NCBI GenBank assembly: GCA_024234875.1
Contig: JACKNM010000002.1
Span: forward strand, 186,001-250,000
Source: Ectothiorhodospiraceae bacterium
GTDB lineage: Bacteria; Pseudomonadota; Gammaproteobacteria; HK1
Length of the DNA stretch: 64,000 nucleotides
Reading direction: 5' to 3'
Shown: piece by piece, positions 36,339-44,090 of the stretch
How positions within the stretch are numbered: position 1 is the first letter of the stretch
Layout: each line of letters begins with the position of its first letter
The notes under the pieces: model-generated
Databases searched by the model: none
Seen by the model: the letters and a program-made list of their open reading frames with translations, nothing else
Told to the model about the DNA's origin: nothing
Program-made: the position numbers and the translations under genes

Positions 36339-37118
36339 ATGCACCGCATTCGCGCCGGCTTCGTCATCGCGCTCTGCGCATTCCTCGGCGGCTGCGCCAG
36401 CTCCGAGAAATGGGGCTGGTACGTGATCAGCCCCACCACCCGTCAGGGACGGGTCAACATCGAGTTCCTGCTCTCGGGCGTCGGCTGGACGATCGCGCTG
36501 ACGGTGTGCTGCGTCGCGCTCTCCATCGTGCTCGGCTTCGTGTTGTTCCTGCCGCGCATCCCCGGCAATCGGTGGCTCGACGCGCTGAACCGGGCGGTGG
36601 TCGAGCTGTTGCGCTCGATTCCACCCCTGGTCTCGATCCTCTGGGTGTACTACGGACTGCCGGTATTGACCGGAATCGACCTCGGTCCCTTCGTCTCCGG
36701 AATGGTCGCGCTCTCGCTCTACGGCGCCGCCTTCATGGCGGAGATCTACCGCGGTGGCGTGCAGTCGATCGAGCGCGGGCAGTTCGAGGCGGCCGACAGC
36801 CTGGCGTTGTCCACCTTCGACAAGATGCGCTACGTGATCTTCCCGCAGGCGCTACGCCGCTCCCTGCCGGCGATGGGCAATCAGTTCGTCATCATCCTCA
36901 AGATGTCGTCCCTGGTCTCGGTGATCGGCCTGACCGAGGTCGTACGCCGGGCCAACGAGCTCGCGGTGACCGAGTATCGACCGCTCGAGATCTACACCTT
37001 CCTGGTGCTCGAGTACCTGGTGCTGGTGTTATTGCTCTCGGCCGGGGTGCGCTGGGTCGAGCGCCGACTCGGCGCCGACGAGGGTGGCGCCGCGAGCCCC
37101 GTCGGGCGCGCGGAGTGA
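36339..37118 (+). CDS. Polar-amino-acid-type ABC permease (HisM/GlnP-like) with lipobox-like N-terminus, 259 aa
   Basis: Inner-membrane permease with LRSIPPLVSILWVYYGLP, the EAA segment FEAADSLALSTFDKMRYVIFPQALRRSLP and about five membrane segments. The N-terminal stretch ALCAFLGGCASSEKWGW has a lipobox-like L-G-G-C19, so it may be processed as a lipoprotein or may just be a first membrane helix. I have seen the same feature in other members of this permease group, so it is probably not an assembly error. Confidence 0.9.
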   Translation: MHRIRAGFVIALCAFLGGCASSEKWGWYVISPTTRQGRVNIEFLLSGVGWTIALTVCCVALSIVLGFVLFLPRIPGNRWLDALNRAVVELLRSIPPLVSILWVYYGLPVLTGIDLGPFVSGMVALSLYGAAFMAEIYRGGVQSIERGQFEAADSLALSTFDKMRYVIFPQALRRSLPAMGNQFVIILKMSSLVSVIGLTEVVRRANELAVTEYRPLEIYTFLVLEYLVLVLLLSAGVRWVERRLGADEGGAASPVGRAE

Positions 37119-37142
37119 CGCCATCTTGCGCCGCCCCCGCGG

Positions 37143-37766
37143 TCAGTCGGGGACGATGGGGCGCGGCTCGCGGGCGAAGATACGGCGGACCATCGGCTCG
37201 AACACCTCGAGCGGCGCGCAGTCGTAGCTCGCGTCCTGCGCGTTCTGGTCGTAGCGCGCCACCCACTCGGCCGTCCACGCGAAGTGCGGGTGCCCGCGCC
37301 AGCGCTCGCGCCGACCGGCCCCCGGATGACCCGCGACATGGTGGTCCTGGAAGATGGCGTGGCGCGCGAGCATCCAACGGTTGCGCTCGCTCACGTAGGG
37401 ACCGAGCAGGGCGGCGGCCATCTCGCCGTGGCCGCACGGGCAGGCGAGGAAGCCGATGTCGTGGAGCAGGGTCACCACCACTGTCTCCTCGTCCAGACCG
37501 TCGCGCAGCGCCATGGTCGCCGACTGCAGGGCGTGGCGGTACATGTTGACGGTGTAGCCGAAGCTCGGGTCACCGGCGCTGGCGGTGAGCAGACGTAGCG
37601 CCTGCTCCGCCTGGTGGTCGCGCAGGTAGGCGTTGCGCTGGCGCTCGAGCACCGCCCACTCCGCCGGGGTGAGCGCATCGAGGCTCGTCTTCTCCACGTA
37701 GTGCCAATCGCCGCGGGCGAGCGGCGAGCGACTCGACAATTCTCCTCCCATCAGCCCGACCCTCAC
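37143..37766 (-). CDS. HD-domain protein with PhnZ/MIOX-type diiron ligand pattern, 207 aa
   Basis: HD-superfamily protein. The candidate iron ligands are H78 (RHALQS), H102 and D103 (LLHDIGF), H113 (GHGEMAA), H136 (RHAIFQ) and D173 (ARYDQNA). The order and several spacings match PhnZ, the mixed-valence diiron oxygenase that cleaves a carbon-phosphorus bond (24 residues from the first His to the HD pair, as I recall for PhnZ). Start GTG 37766 overlaps the oxygenase stop (GTGA); ATG 37751 is an alternative. It is the last gene of the operon. A simple phosphohydrolase role remains possible. Confidence 0.8.
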   Translation of the reverse strand: MRVGLMGGELSSRSPLARGDWHYVEKTSLDALTPAEWAVLERQRNAYLRDHQAEQALRLLTASAGDPSFGYTVNMYRHALQSATMALRDGLDEETVVVTLLHDIGFLACPCGHGEMAAALLGPYVSERNRWMLARHAIFQDHHVAGHPGAGRRERWRGHPHFAWTAEWVARYDQNAQDASYDCAPLEVFEPMVRRIFAREPRPIVPD

Positions 37767-38773
37767 GCGCCCGCGTCGGTCGCACCGCCCGGCGGCGCGG
37801 GCTGACGGTAGGCGAACGACTGCTGGTAGCGCTCGGTGATGTGGGCGGCGACCGTGACCGGCGGGTAGCGCGGCGTCTCGTCTGCGGCGCAGACCACGGA
37901 CGGGTCGATGACCGTCTCGCCGTCGGGATCCCAGAACAGCGCCATCGAGTAGCGTTCACGACCCGAGCGGTTGACCACGCGGTGCGGCGTCGAGCGGAAC
38001 CCGTCGTTCGTCCACCGCGCCAGCAGGTCGCCGACGTTGACCACGAACGCGCCCTCGACCGGATGCGCGGTCAGCCACTCGCCACTCGCCCCGCGCACCT
38101 CCAGGCCGCCCACGTCGTCCTGCCACAACAGGGTCAGGCAGCCGTAATCGGTGTGCGGCGAGACCCCGAACTGCTCCGCACCCATGTCCGGCGGCTGCGG
38201 CGGGTAGTAGATGCTGGAGCCGCGGCTGACCGGCCGACGCGCAGTGCGGATGAAGGTGTCCTCGGGCAAGGACATGCTGACCGCGAAGGCGCGCATGAGG
38301 TCGACCGCGACCGACGACATCTCGCCGAACAACCGGACCAGGGCCGCGCGGAACTCCGGGAAGTCCGACGGCCACTGGTTGTGGCCGAGGAACGGATCGT
38401 GCCCGTCGCGCGCGGGGTCGTCGGCGGCGAGCTCCAGCCCCCAGATCCAGGACTCCTTCAAGTCGACCCGGGTGGCCGACTCCATCTTCGCCTCGCCGAT
38501 GCGCAGGAAGCCGCGGTGGTAGGGATTGACCTTGCACTCGAGCTTGCGCTCGAGCGGGCGGGCGAAGAACTCGCGGCTGCGGCGGTTCGCCTCGACCAAC
38601 GTCGCCGCCGGCACCCCGTGCCCGGTGACGTAGAAGAACCCGATCCGCCGCGCCGTCTCGAGCATCTGCGCCGCGACGGCCTCGACCGCCCCCTGCGCGT
38701 GCCCGCGCAGGGCGGAGATGTCGATGATCGGAATCTGCGAGCGGTCGATGTGACGAGATGCCGCGTAACTCAT
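37763..38773 (-). CDS. Isopenicillin-N-synthase-like Fe(II)/2OG oxygenase, 336 aa
   Basis: Iron/2-oxoglutarate-dependent oxygenase of the DIOX/IPNS family. N-terminal DIOX_N block IPIIDISALRG and GFFYVTGHGVP. The iron ligands are H207 and D209 (SPHTDYGCLTLL) and H264 (TPHRVVNR), and R274-x-S276 binds 2-oxoglutarate. Typical length. Overlaps both neighbours by four bases (ATGA upstream, GTGA downstream). Paired with the HD-domain protein it recalls the PhnY-PhnZ two-oxygenase arrangement, although PhnY belongs to another 2OG family. Substrate unknown. Confidence 0.9.
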   Translation of the reverse strand: MSYAASRHIDRSQIPIIDISALRGHAQGAVEAVAAQMLETARRIGFFYVTGHGVPAATLVEANRRSREFFARPLERKLECKVNPYHRGFLRIGEAKMESATRVDLKESWIWGLELAADDPARDGHDPFLGHNQWPSDFPEFRAALVRLFGEMSSVAVDLMRAFAVSMSLPEDTFIRTARRPVSRGSSIYYPPQPPDMGAEQFGVSPHTDYGCLTLLWQDDVGGLEVRGASGEWLTAHPVEGAFVVNVGDLLARWTNDGFRSTPHRVVNRSGRERYSMALFWDPDGETVIDPSVVCAADETPRYPPVTVAAHITERYQQSFAYRQPAPPGGATDAGA

Positions 38774-39372
38774 GCGCCCGCCTCTCCTTCCGAGGACTGG
38801 TAGTAGCCGATGGTGTCACCGAGGGTGGTGACCCCGAGACCGTTGAGGAGACGGTTCGAGTAGTTGAAGTAGGCGCAGACCTGGTTGACCTCGAGGATCT
38901 CCCCGTCGCTCGCCCCCGCCGTGCGCGCGGCCGACACGTCAGCCTCCACCATCTCGCCGGGCGTCGCGGTGAGCTTGCCGGCATAACGCAGCAGGGCGAG
39001 CTCCTTGCCGGCAAAGGCTCGCTCGGGCTCGCGCGCCTCCAGGGCGGCGCGGATGGCCGCGGCGCGCGGCTCGTCTCCCAGCAGCCGCCGCGCGTTGGTG
39101 AAATGGTGCAGAAGGCTGTAATCGCAACGATTGATCATGCTCACGTAGGACGCCACACACTCCAGGAACCAGAGCGGTAGCACGATGTCCTCGTGGTGGA
39201 GCACGCTGCGATAGAGCACGACGTGCCCGTTCATCGTCTCCGGGCGGAGGCTGTGGACCTTCATCACGTTGTCCACCGTGCCGTGCGGCGTCATCACCAC
39301 CCGATACATCTCGGCCAGGCGGCCGGTCGCATCCGCCGGCTCCACCATCTCGATCCATGCCTTCTTGGTCAT
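38770..39372 (-). CDS. Carboxymuconolactone decarboxylase/AhpD-fold protein lacking one of the two motif cysteines, 200 aa
   Basis: AhpD-like helical protein related to alkylhydroperoxidases. The family active site E-x2-C-x-Y-C-x2-H-H appears as ECVASYVSMINRCDYSLLHH: C83 is kept, but the second Cys is Ser86. That loss argues against an ordinary CxxC peroxidase cycle. ATG 39372 gives MTKKAWIEM; ATG 39396 adds eight residues. The stop overlaps the next gene (ATGA). Its role in the operon is unknown. Confidence 0.83.
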   Translation of the reverse strand: MTKKAWIEMVEPADATGRLAEMYRVVMTPHGTVDNVMKVHSLRPETMNGHVVLYRSVLHHEDIVLPLWFLECVASYVSMINRCDYSLLHHFTNARRLLGDEPRAAAIRAALEAREPERAFAGKELALLRYAGKLTATPGEMVEADVSAARTAGASDGEILEVNQVCAYFNYSNRLLNGLGVTTLGDTIGYYQSSEGEAGA

Positions 39373-39409
39373 CGAACCCGCACTCCCCCACTCCATGCCG
39401 ACGTCCCCG

Positions 39410-40444
39410 TCACTGGAACGCGATCTGCACCTTCATCGCCCGGGCTCGATCACTCGCCTGCTCGAACGCCGCGATCGCGTCCTGCACCGGGAACACGCCA
39501 CTGATGAGCGGCGAGAGGTCGACCCGCCGACTCGCGATCAGCGACGCCGCCCACTCGAACTCCTCGTGGAACCGGAACGATCCTCTGATCTCGACCTCGC
39601 GCGAGACGATGGCCCCGAGCGGCAGCGTGACATTGCCGCCGACCCCGACCTGGACCAACGTCCCGCGGGGGCGGATGACCCGCAGCGCCGCCTCGATCGC
39701 CGGCTGCGCGCCGGAGGCCTCGACCACCACGTGGAAATGCCCCTTGCCGGCGGCGTAACGCTCCAGCCGCTCGGGCTCGGCGGCGACGTCGATCGCCTCG
39801 TCGACGCCGAGCGTGCGGGCGACCGCCAGCGGGCTCGACACGATGTCGGTGATGGTGACGGTGAGCGCGCCGTAGTAGCGCGCCGCCACCGCGCACAGCG
39901 CCCCGATCGGCCCGCAGCCGGTCACCAGGACGTGCTTGCCGGCCAACGGCCCGGCCTGGCGCAGCGCATGCAACGCGACCGAGAACGGCTCGGACAGCGC
40001 CGCCTCGTTCACGCTGGCCTCGGTACCGACCGGCACACATTGTTGCTCGTCGACAAGGAGCTGCTGCTGGAATGCGCCCTGGATGTGGGGAAAGGGCATC
40101 GCGCTGCCGTAGAACCGCATGTTCAGGCAATGGTTGTACTTCGCCTCGCGGCAGTAGACGCAGCCGTGACAGGGTCGGCTCGGGTTGATGGCGATGCGGT
40201 CGCCAGGTCCGACCCGGCCGACGCCGGCTCCCACCGCCGCCACGGTTCCCGCGACCTCGTGCCCGAGCACCATGGGCTCGCGGACCCGCACGGTTCCGAA
40301 GCCGCCGTCGTGGTAGTAGTGCAGGTCCGAGCCGCAGATGCCGCCGGCGCCGACGTCGACCAGGACCTGGCCGTCACCGGGCGGCGCGACCGCCCGGTCG
40401 CTGATGCGGAGGTCCTTCGGACCGTGGATCACGATGGCCTTCAT
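39410..40444 (-). CDS. Zinc alcohol dehydrogenase, L-idonate 5-dehydrogenase-like, 344 aa
   Basis: NAD(P)-dependent medium-chain dehydrogenase. Catalytic zinc: C37 (GGICGSDLHYY) and H62-E63 (GHEVAG); structural zinc: C92, C95, C98 and C106. The Rossmann motif is VTGCGPIGALCAVAA. The phrase FYGSAMPFPHIQGAF is characteristic of the IdnD group. First gene of the 40444-37143 operon. Substrate in this setting may be another secondary alcohol or polyol. Confidence 0.88.
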   Translation of the reverse strand: MKAIVIHGPKDLRISDRAVAPPGDGQVLVDVGAGGICGSDLHYYHDGGFGTVRVREPMVLGHEVAGTVAAVGAGVGRVGPGDRIAINPSRPCHGCVYCREAKYNHCLNMRFYGSAMPFPHIQGAFQQQLLVDEQQCVPVGTEASVNEAALSEPFSVALHALRQAGPLAGKHVLVTGCGPIGALCAVAARYYGALTVTITDIVSSPLAVARTLGVDEAIDVAAEPERLERYAAGKGHFHVVVEASGAQPAIEAALRVIRPRGTLVQVGVGGNVTLPLGAIVSREVEIRGSFRFHEEFEWAASLIASRRVDLSPLISGVFPVQDAIAAFEQASDRARAMKVQIAFQ

Positions 40445-40612
40445 GGCGGTCTCCGGAAAACGACACCTGCGATGGGCGCGTACGATAACGGTCGAGCCAG
40501 GGCCGACGCCACCGGTGCGCGCGCCCGGAGCGTCGTAGCGACTCGGGGGCGGGCGTCGCCGTTCGCCGTGGTAACCTCGGCACCCTGCCAACCGTGAGGC
40601 CCGGCCGCAGCC

Positions 40613-41569
40613 ATGAGCCAAGTCCGCCGCACCCTGTATCCCGAGATCGAGCCCCGTCGCAGCGGCATGCTGCGGGTCTCCGACGTGCACGAGATCTACT
40701 GGGAGGAGAGCGGAAACCCCGACGGCAAGCCGGTGGTGTTCCTCCATGGCGGTCCGGGTGGCGGCAGCAATCCGAAGTACCGCCGCTATCACGACCCGGC
40801 GCGCTACCGCATCGTGGTCTTCGACCAACGCGGCTGTGGGCGCAGCACCCCGCACGCCAGCCTTCACGACAACACCACCTGGCACCTGGTGGCGGACATC
40901 GAGGCCCTGCGCTCGCACCTCGGCATCGACCGCTGGCAGGTCTTCGGCGGCTCCTGGGGCAGCACGCTCGCGCTCGCCTACGCCGAGACCCACCCCGAGC
41001 GGGTGACCGAGCTGGTGCTGCGGGGCATCTTCACCCTGCGCCGCGCCGAGGTGCTGTGGTTCTACCAGGACGGGGCGAGCTGGATCTTCCCCGACGCCTG
41101 GACCGAGTACCTGAAGCCGATTCCCACCGTGGAGCGCGGCGACCTCATCAGCGCCTACTACCGACGACTGACCAGCGACGATGCCGCGGTGCGCGCCGCG
41201 GCGGCGCGCGCCTGGTCGGTGTGGGAGGGCTCGACCAGCTACCTGGTGCCGAACGCCGAGAACATCGCACGCACCGGCGAGGACGCGTTCGCCGAGGCGC
41301 TCGCGCGCATCGAGTGCCACTACTTCGTGCATGGTGGGTTCTTCGAGCGCGACGGTCAGCTCATCGAGGACGTCGCCCGCATTCGCCACATCCCGGCGGT
41401 GATCGTCCAGGGTCGATACGACGTGGTCTGTCCGATGGGAACCGCGCACGCGCTCCACGTCGCGTGGCCGGAGGCGGACTTCCGCGTCGTCGCCGATGCC
41501 GGTCACTCGGCCAACGAGCCCGGCATCGTCCACGAGCTGGTGAGCGCGACCGACCGTTTCGCAGGTTAG
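40613..41569 (+). CDS. pip: Prolyl aminopeptidase, 318 aa
   Basis: Serine peptidase of family S33 that releases N-terminal proline. Oxyanion motif HGGPGGG (45-51), nucleophile S114 in FGGSWGS, DQRGCGRSTPH, then the charge-relay Asp in GRYDVVCP and His in DAGHSANEPG. N-terminal PEIEPRRSGMLRVSDVHEIYWEE is the family cap. Full length. Monocistronic, divergent from the dehydrogenase and convergent with the hydrolase. Confidence 0.95.
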   Translation: MSQVRRTLYPEIEPRRSGMLRVSDVHEIYWEESGNPDGKPVVFLHGGPGGGSNPKYRRYHDPARYRIVVFDQRGCGRSTPHASLHDNTTWHLVADIEALRSHLGIDRWQVFGGSWGSTLALAYAETHPERVTELVLRGIFTLRRAEVLWFYQDGASWIFPDAWTEYLKPIPTVERGDLISAYYRRLTSDDAAVRAAAARAWSVWEGSTSYLVPNAENIARTGEDAFAEALARIECHYFVHGGFFERDGQLIEDVARIRHIPAVIVQGRYDVVCPMGTAHALHVAWPEADFRVVADAGHSANEPGIVHELVSATDRFAG

Positions 41570-41583
41570 CCCCACCACCCCGC

Positions 41584-41605
41584 GGGCGGGGACAGAGCCC
41601 CGCCC
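41584..41605. terminator. Stem-loop between convergent pip and hydrolase genes
   Basis: GGGCGGGG (41584-41591) pairs perfectly with CCCCGCCC (41598-41605) around ACAGAG, in the 59-base gap between two convergent stops. No T-run. Confidence 0.5.
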
Positions 41606-41628
41606 CTGCGGCAACCGGGTCGGATCGG

Positions 41629-42444
41629 TCAGTGCGCGCCCGCGAGGAACTCGAGCAGCACCGCGTTGAAGCGCTCCGGCGCCTCGATGTTGACGAGGTG
41701 GCCGGCGTCGGCGATCACCTCCAGCCGCGCATCGGGGATCTCCGCTTGCATGCGCGCGCCGATCGCCGGCGGCGTCAACGTGTCCTCGGCCCCGAACACC
41801 AACAACACCGGGACCGCGATCTGCGGCAGCACCGCGCGGCGGTCGTACATGGTCGTCGCCTCGATGGTCTTGATGTACGAGTCCTTGTGCAACGCGGTCA
41901 TGCTCGCGACCAGGCGCTCGAAGTGGGCCTGGCTCGCCTTCGGACCGAGCAGGGTGCGGGCCACGACGGGCGCAATGTCGCGCGGCTCCTTGCCCTCGAC
42001 CAGGGGCTGCTTGCGTAGCCGGATGAACTCGGCCCGCTTCTCCGGGGTCATCGACTCGTCGAACCCGGGGAAGGTGTCACAGAGGACCAGGCTGCGCACC
42101 CGCTCCGGCGCGCGAGGGTAGAAGTCCATCAGGATCCGGCCGCCCATCGAGAGCCCGACGAGGTGCGCCGTGCCGGCACCCAGGTGATCGAGCAGGCGCA
42201 CGAGGTCGCGCGCGAAGTCGCCGAAGTCGAGCGGCCCCTCGTAGTCGTCGGAGAGCCCGTAGCCGCGGGCGTCCCAGGACACGGCACGGAAGCCCGCCGC
42301 GGCGGTCGCATGCAGGGCCTCGTGCCAGTTGGTGCGGTTGCCACCGATGCCGTGCAAGAAGACGACCGGGTCGCCCGACCCGATCTGGTCGTAGGCAATA
42401 CGGGGCGTGCCCGCGACGAAGCCTGTCTCGATCTCCGACATCAT
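41629..42444 (-). CDS. Alpha/beta hydrolase, 271 aa
   Basis: Serine hydrolase with nucleophile S99 in GLSMGG, Asp in FGAEDTLTP and His in ADAGHLVNIEAPERF. It resembles 3-oxoadipate enol-lactonase and related carboxylesterases in the cap region. ATG 42444 (AGGAGAG six bases upstream); the next codon is also ATG. Last gene of the racemase-ABC importer operon, 28 bases after the permease, so its substrate probably relates to the imported compound. Confidence 0.88.
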   Translation of the reverse strand: MMSEIETGFVAGTPRIAYDQIGSGDPVVFLHGIGGNRTNWHEALHATAAAGFRAVSWDARGYGLSDDYEGPLDFGDFARDLVRLLDHLGAGTAHLVGLSMGGRILMDFYPRAPERVRSLVLCDTFPGFDESMTPEKRAEFIRLRKQPLVEGKEPRDIAPVVARTLLGPKASQAHFERLVASMTALHKDSYIKTIEATTMYDRRAVLPQIAVPVLLVFGAEDTLTPPAIGARMQAEIPDARLEVIADAGHLVNIEAPERFNAVLLEFLAGAH

Positions 42445-42472
42445 CGGCTCTCCTGCTCTGAAACTGCGCGTG

Positions 42473-43243
42473 TCATTCGTATCGCACCAACCTCGCAATG
42501 GGGTCGAGGACCACTCTCTCACCGACGTAGAACAGGACCACGATCGCGAGACAGGTGGCGAACACCATCGGGGCATCGGCATTGATCTGGGCCTGGAGCA
42601 TCAGGTAGCCGAGACCACTGTCGGCACCGAAGAGCTCCGAGACCAGCGCGATCTTCCACCCCACGCCATATGCGATCCGCGTCGCCGCCATCACGTAGGG
42701 CATCAGCATCGGCAGCATGATGCGCACCACCGTCTTGCGACGCGAGCGGGTGAAGCTGCGCGCCATCTCCATCAGCTCGGGGTCCAGCTCACGCAGCCCC
42801 TGCAGCACGTTGATGAGACAGAACGGTATCAGGATCATCACCTGCACCAGCATCACCGAGAAGTTCGAGATATCGAACCAGATGACGGCGAGGATCGCCC
42901 ACCCGACCGAGGGAAACGAGTTCAGGAACGGTTGCAGGCGGCGCTCGACCACCAGGGTGAGCAGCGGCACGAATCGCGCGAGGAGCGCGAGCAGACTACC
43001 GGCGAGCACCGCGACCACCACCGAGCCGACGACGCGTGCCGCGCTGAGCGCGGTCTGACTCACGAGCTCGGGCTCGGTGAACAGATCGACGAGGCGCTCG
43101 AGGACCGCTCCCGGTCCCGGGAGCACGAACTCCGGCAGGCGGGTCGACAGCAGCCACCACACCACCACCACCGCCACCACCAGCCCGTCGGCCAGCAGCC
43201 GCGAGACCAGCCGATGACCGTCGCGGTCGGGCGATTCAGCCAC
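42473..43243 (-). CDS. Sulfonate/nitrate-type ABC permease (SsuC/TauC-like), second copy, 256 aa
   Basis: Inner-membrane permease of the NitT/TauT family. It has about six membrane helices, the EAA segment ELMEMARSFTRSRRKTVVRI and ELFGADSGLGYLM, all usual for the family. GTG start at 43243 overlaps the other permease gene by eight bases. It is clearly related to that permease over its full length, which suggests a duplication and a heterodimeric channel. Confidence 0.9.
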   Translation of the reverse strand: MAESPDRDGHRLVSRLLADGLVVAVVVVWWLLSTRLPEFVLPGPGAVLERLVDLFTEPELVSQTALSAARVVGSVVVAVLAGSLLALLARFVPLLTLVVERRLQPFLNSFPSVGWAILAVIWFDISNFSVMLVQVMILIPFCLINVLQGLRELDPELMEMARSFTRSRRKTVVRIMLPMLMPYVMAATRIAYGVGWKIALVSELFGADSGLGYLMLQAQINADAPMVFATCLAIVVLFYVGERVVLDPIARLVRYE

Positions 43244-44039
43244 GGGCGTGGTGAAGTCCGAGCCGGCGCTCGATCGGCGCGAAGAGGAAGCGGTCGACGA
43301 CGAATACGAAGACCACGATGTGCGCGATCACCACCAGGATCAGCGCGGTGTCGAACTCCTGCCGGGCGAGGTTGAACAGGTAGCCGAATCCGGCGTTGCC
43401 GCCGAACAGCTCGGCGGTCAGCGCGACCTTCCATGCCACCCCGAAGCTCACCCGCCAGGTCGCGAACATGAACGGCAGCAGCGCCGGTAACACGATCCGC
43501 CACAGACTGCGCCACGGCGACCGACCGAAGCTGCGCGCCATCTCCAGCAACTCGGGATCGAGATTCTCCAGACCCGCGCGCATGTTGATGATGGCGAACG
43601 GGGTGAGCACGGCACTGATCGCGAACAGAACCGTGCCGTGACCCAGTCCGAACCAGATGACCGCGAGCAGCGTCCACCCGATGCCCGAGAACGAGTTCAG
43701 GAACGGGCTGATTCGACCGTGGACCATCAACCGGAACACCGGCCAGGCATGGGCCAGCAGGGCGAGCGCGAAGCCGACCAAGAACGCGATGGCGACCGCC
43801 GCCACCACGTGGCCGATGGAGATCGCGAGATGCGCGAGGTCGGCCGGGCTGGTCACGAAGTCGATCGCCCGACGCCCGACCTCGACTGGACCGGGTAGCT
43901 GGTAGGCAGGCACGCGCTGCGCGTAGAGCGCCCACGCGACGAGGCAGAGCACGGTGAACAGGTGCGCGGCCACCCGAGGGCCGACGGGGTGGTCACCGAC
44001 CGCCGCCGCCTCGGTCCGTGTGCTGCTCGATGTGGTCAT
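43236..44039 (-). CDS. Sulfonate/nitrate-type ABC permease (SsuC/TauC-like), first copy, 267 aa
   Basis: Inner-membrane permease, paralogue of its neighbour: FLNSFSGIGWTLLAVIWF, DPELLEMARSFGRSPWRSLWRI and ELFGGNAGFGYLF align with the same blocks there. Six helices. ATG 44039. Lies 51 bases after the receptor gene. Most SsuC-type permeases act as homodimers, so two in one operon is unusual. Confidence 0.9.
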   Translation of the reverse strand: MTTSSSTRTEAAAVGDHPVGPRVAAHLFTVLCLVAWALYAQRVPAYQLPGPVEVGRRAIDFVTSPADLAHLAISIGHVVAAVAIAFLVGFALALLAHAWPVFRLMVHGRISPFLNSFSGIGWTLLAVIWFGLGHGTVLFAISAVLTPFAIINMRAGLENLDPELLEMARSFGRSPWRSLWRIVLPALLPFMFATWRVSFGVAWKVALTAELFGGNAGFGYLFNLARQEFDTALILVVIAHIVVFVFVVDRFLFAPIERRLGLHHARG

Positions 44040-44090
44040 CGGTGGGTCGGGCGCGAGCCGACACCGGCCGGCTCGCGCCGCTCCGGATCG

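Noticed and set aside
39410..41614. 734-codon minus-strand frame upstream of the dehydrogenase
   Set aside because: The extra 390 codons are the antisense of prolyl aminopeptidase and show no family match; the dehydrogenase starts at 40444.
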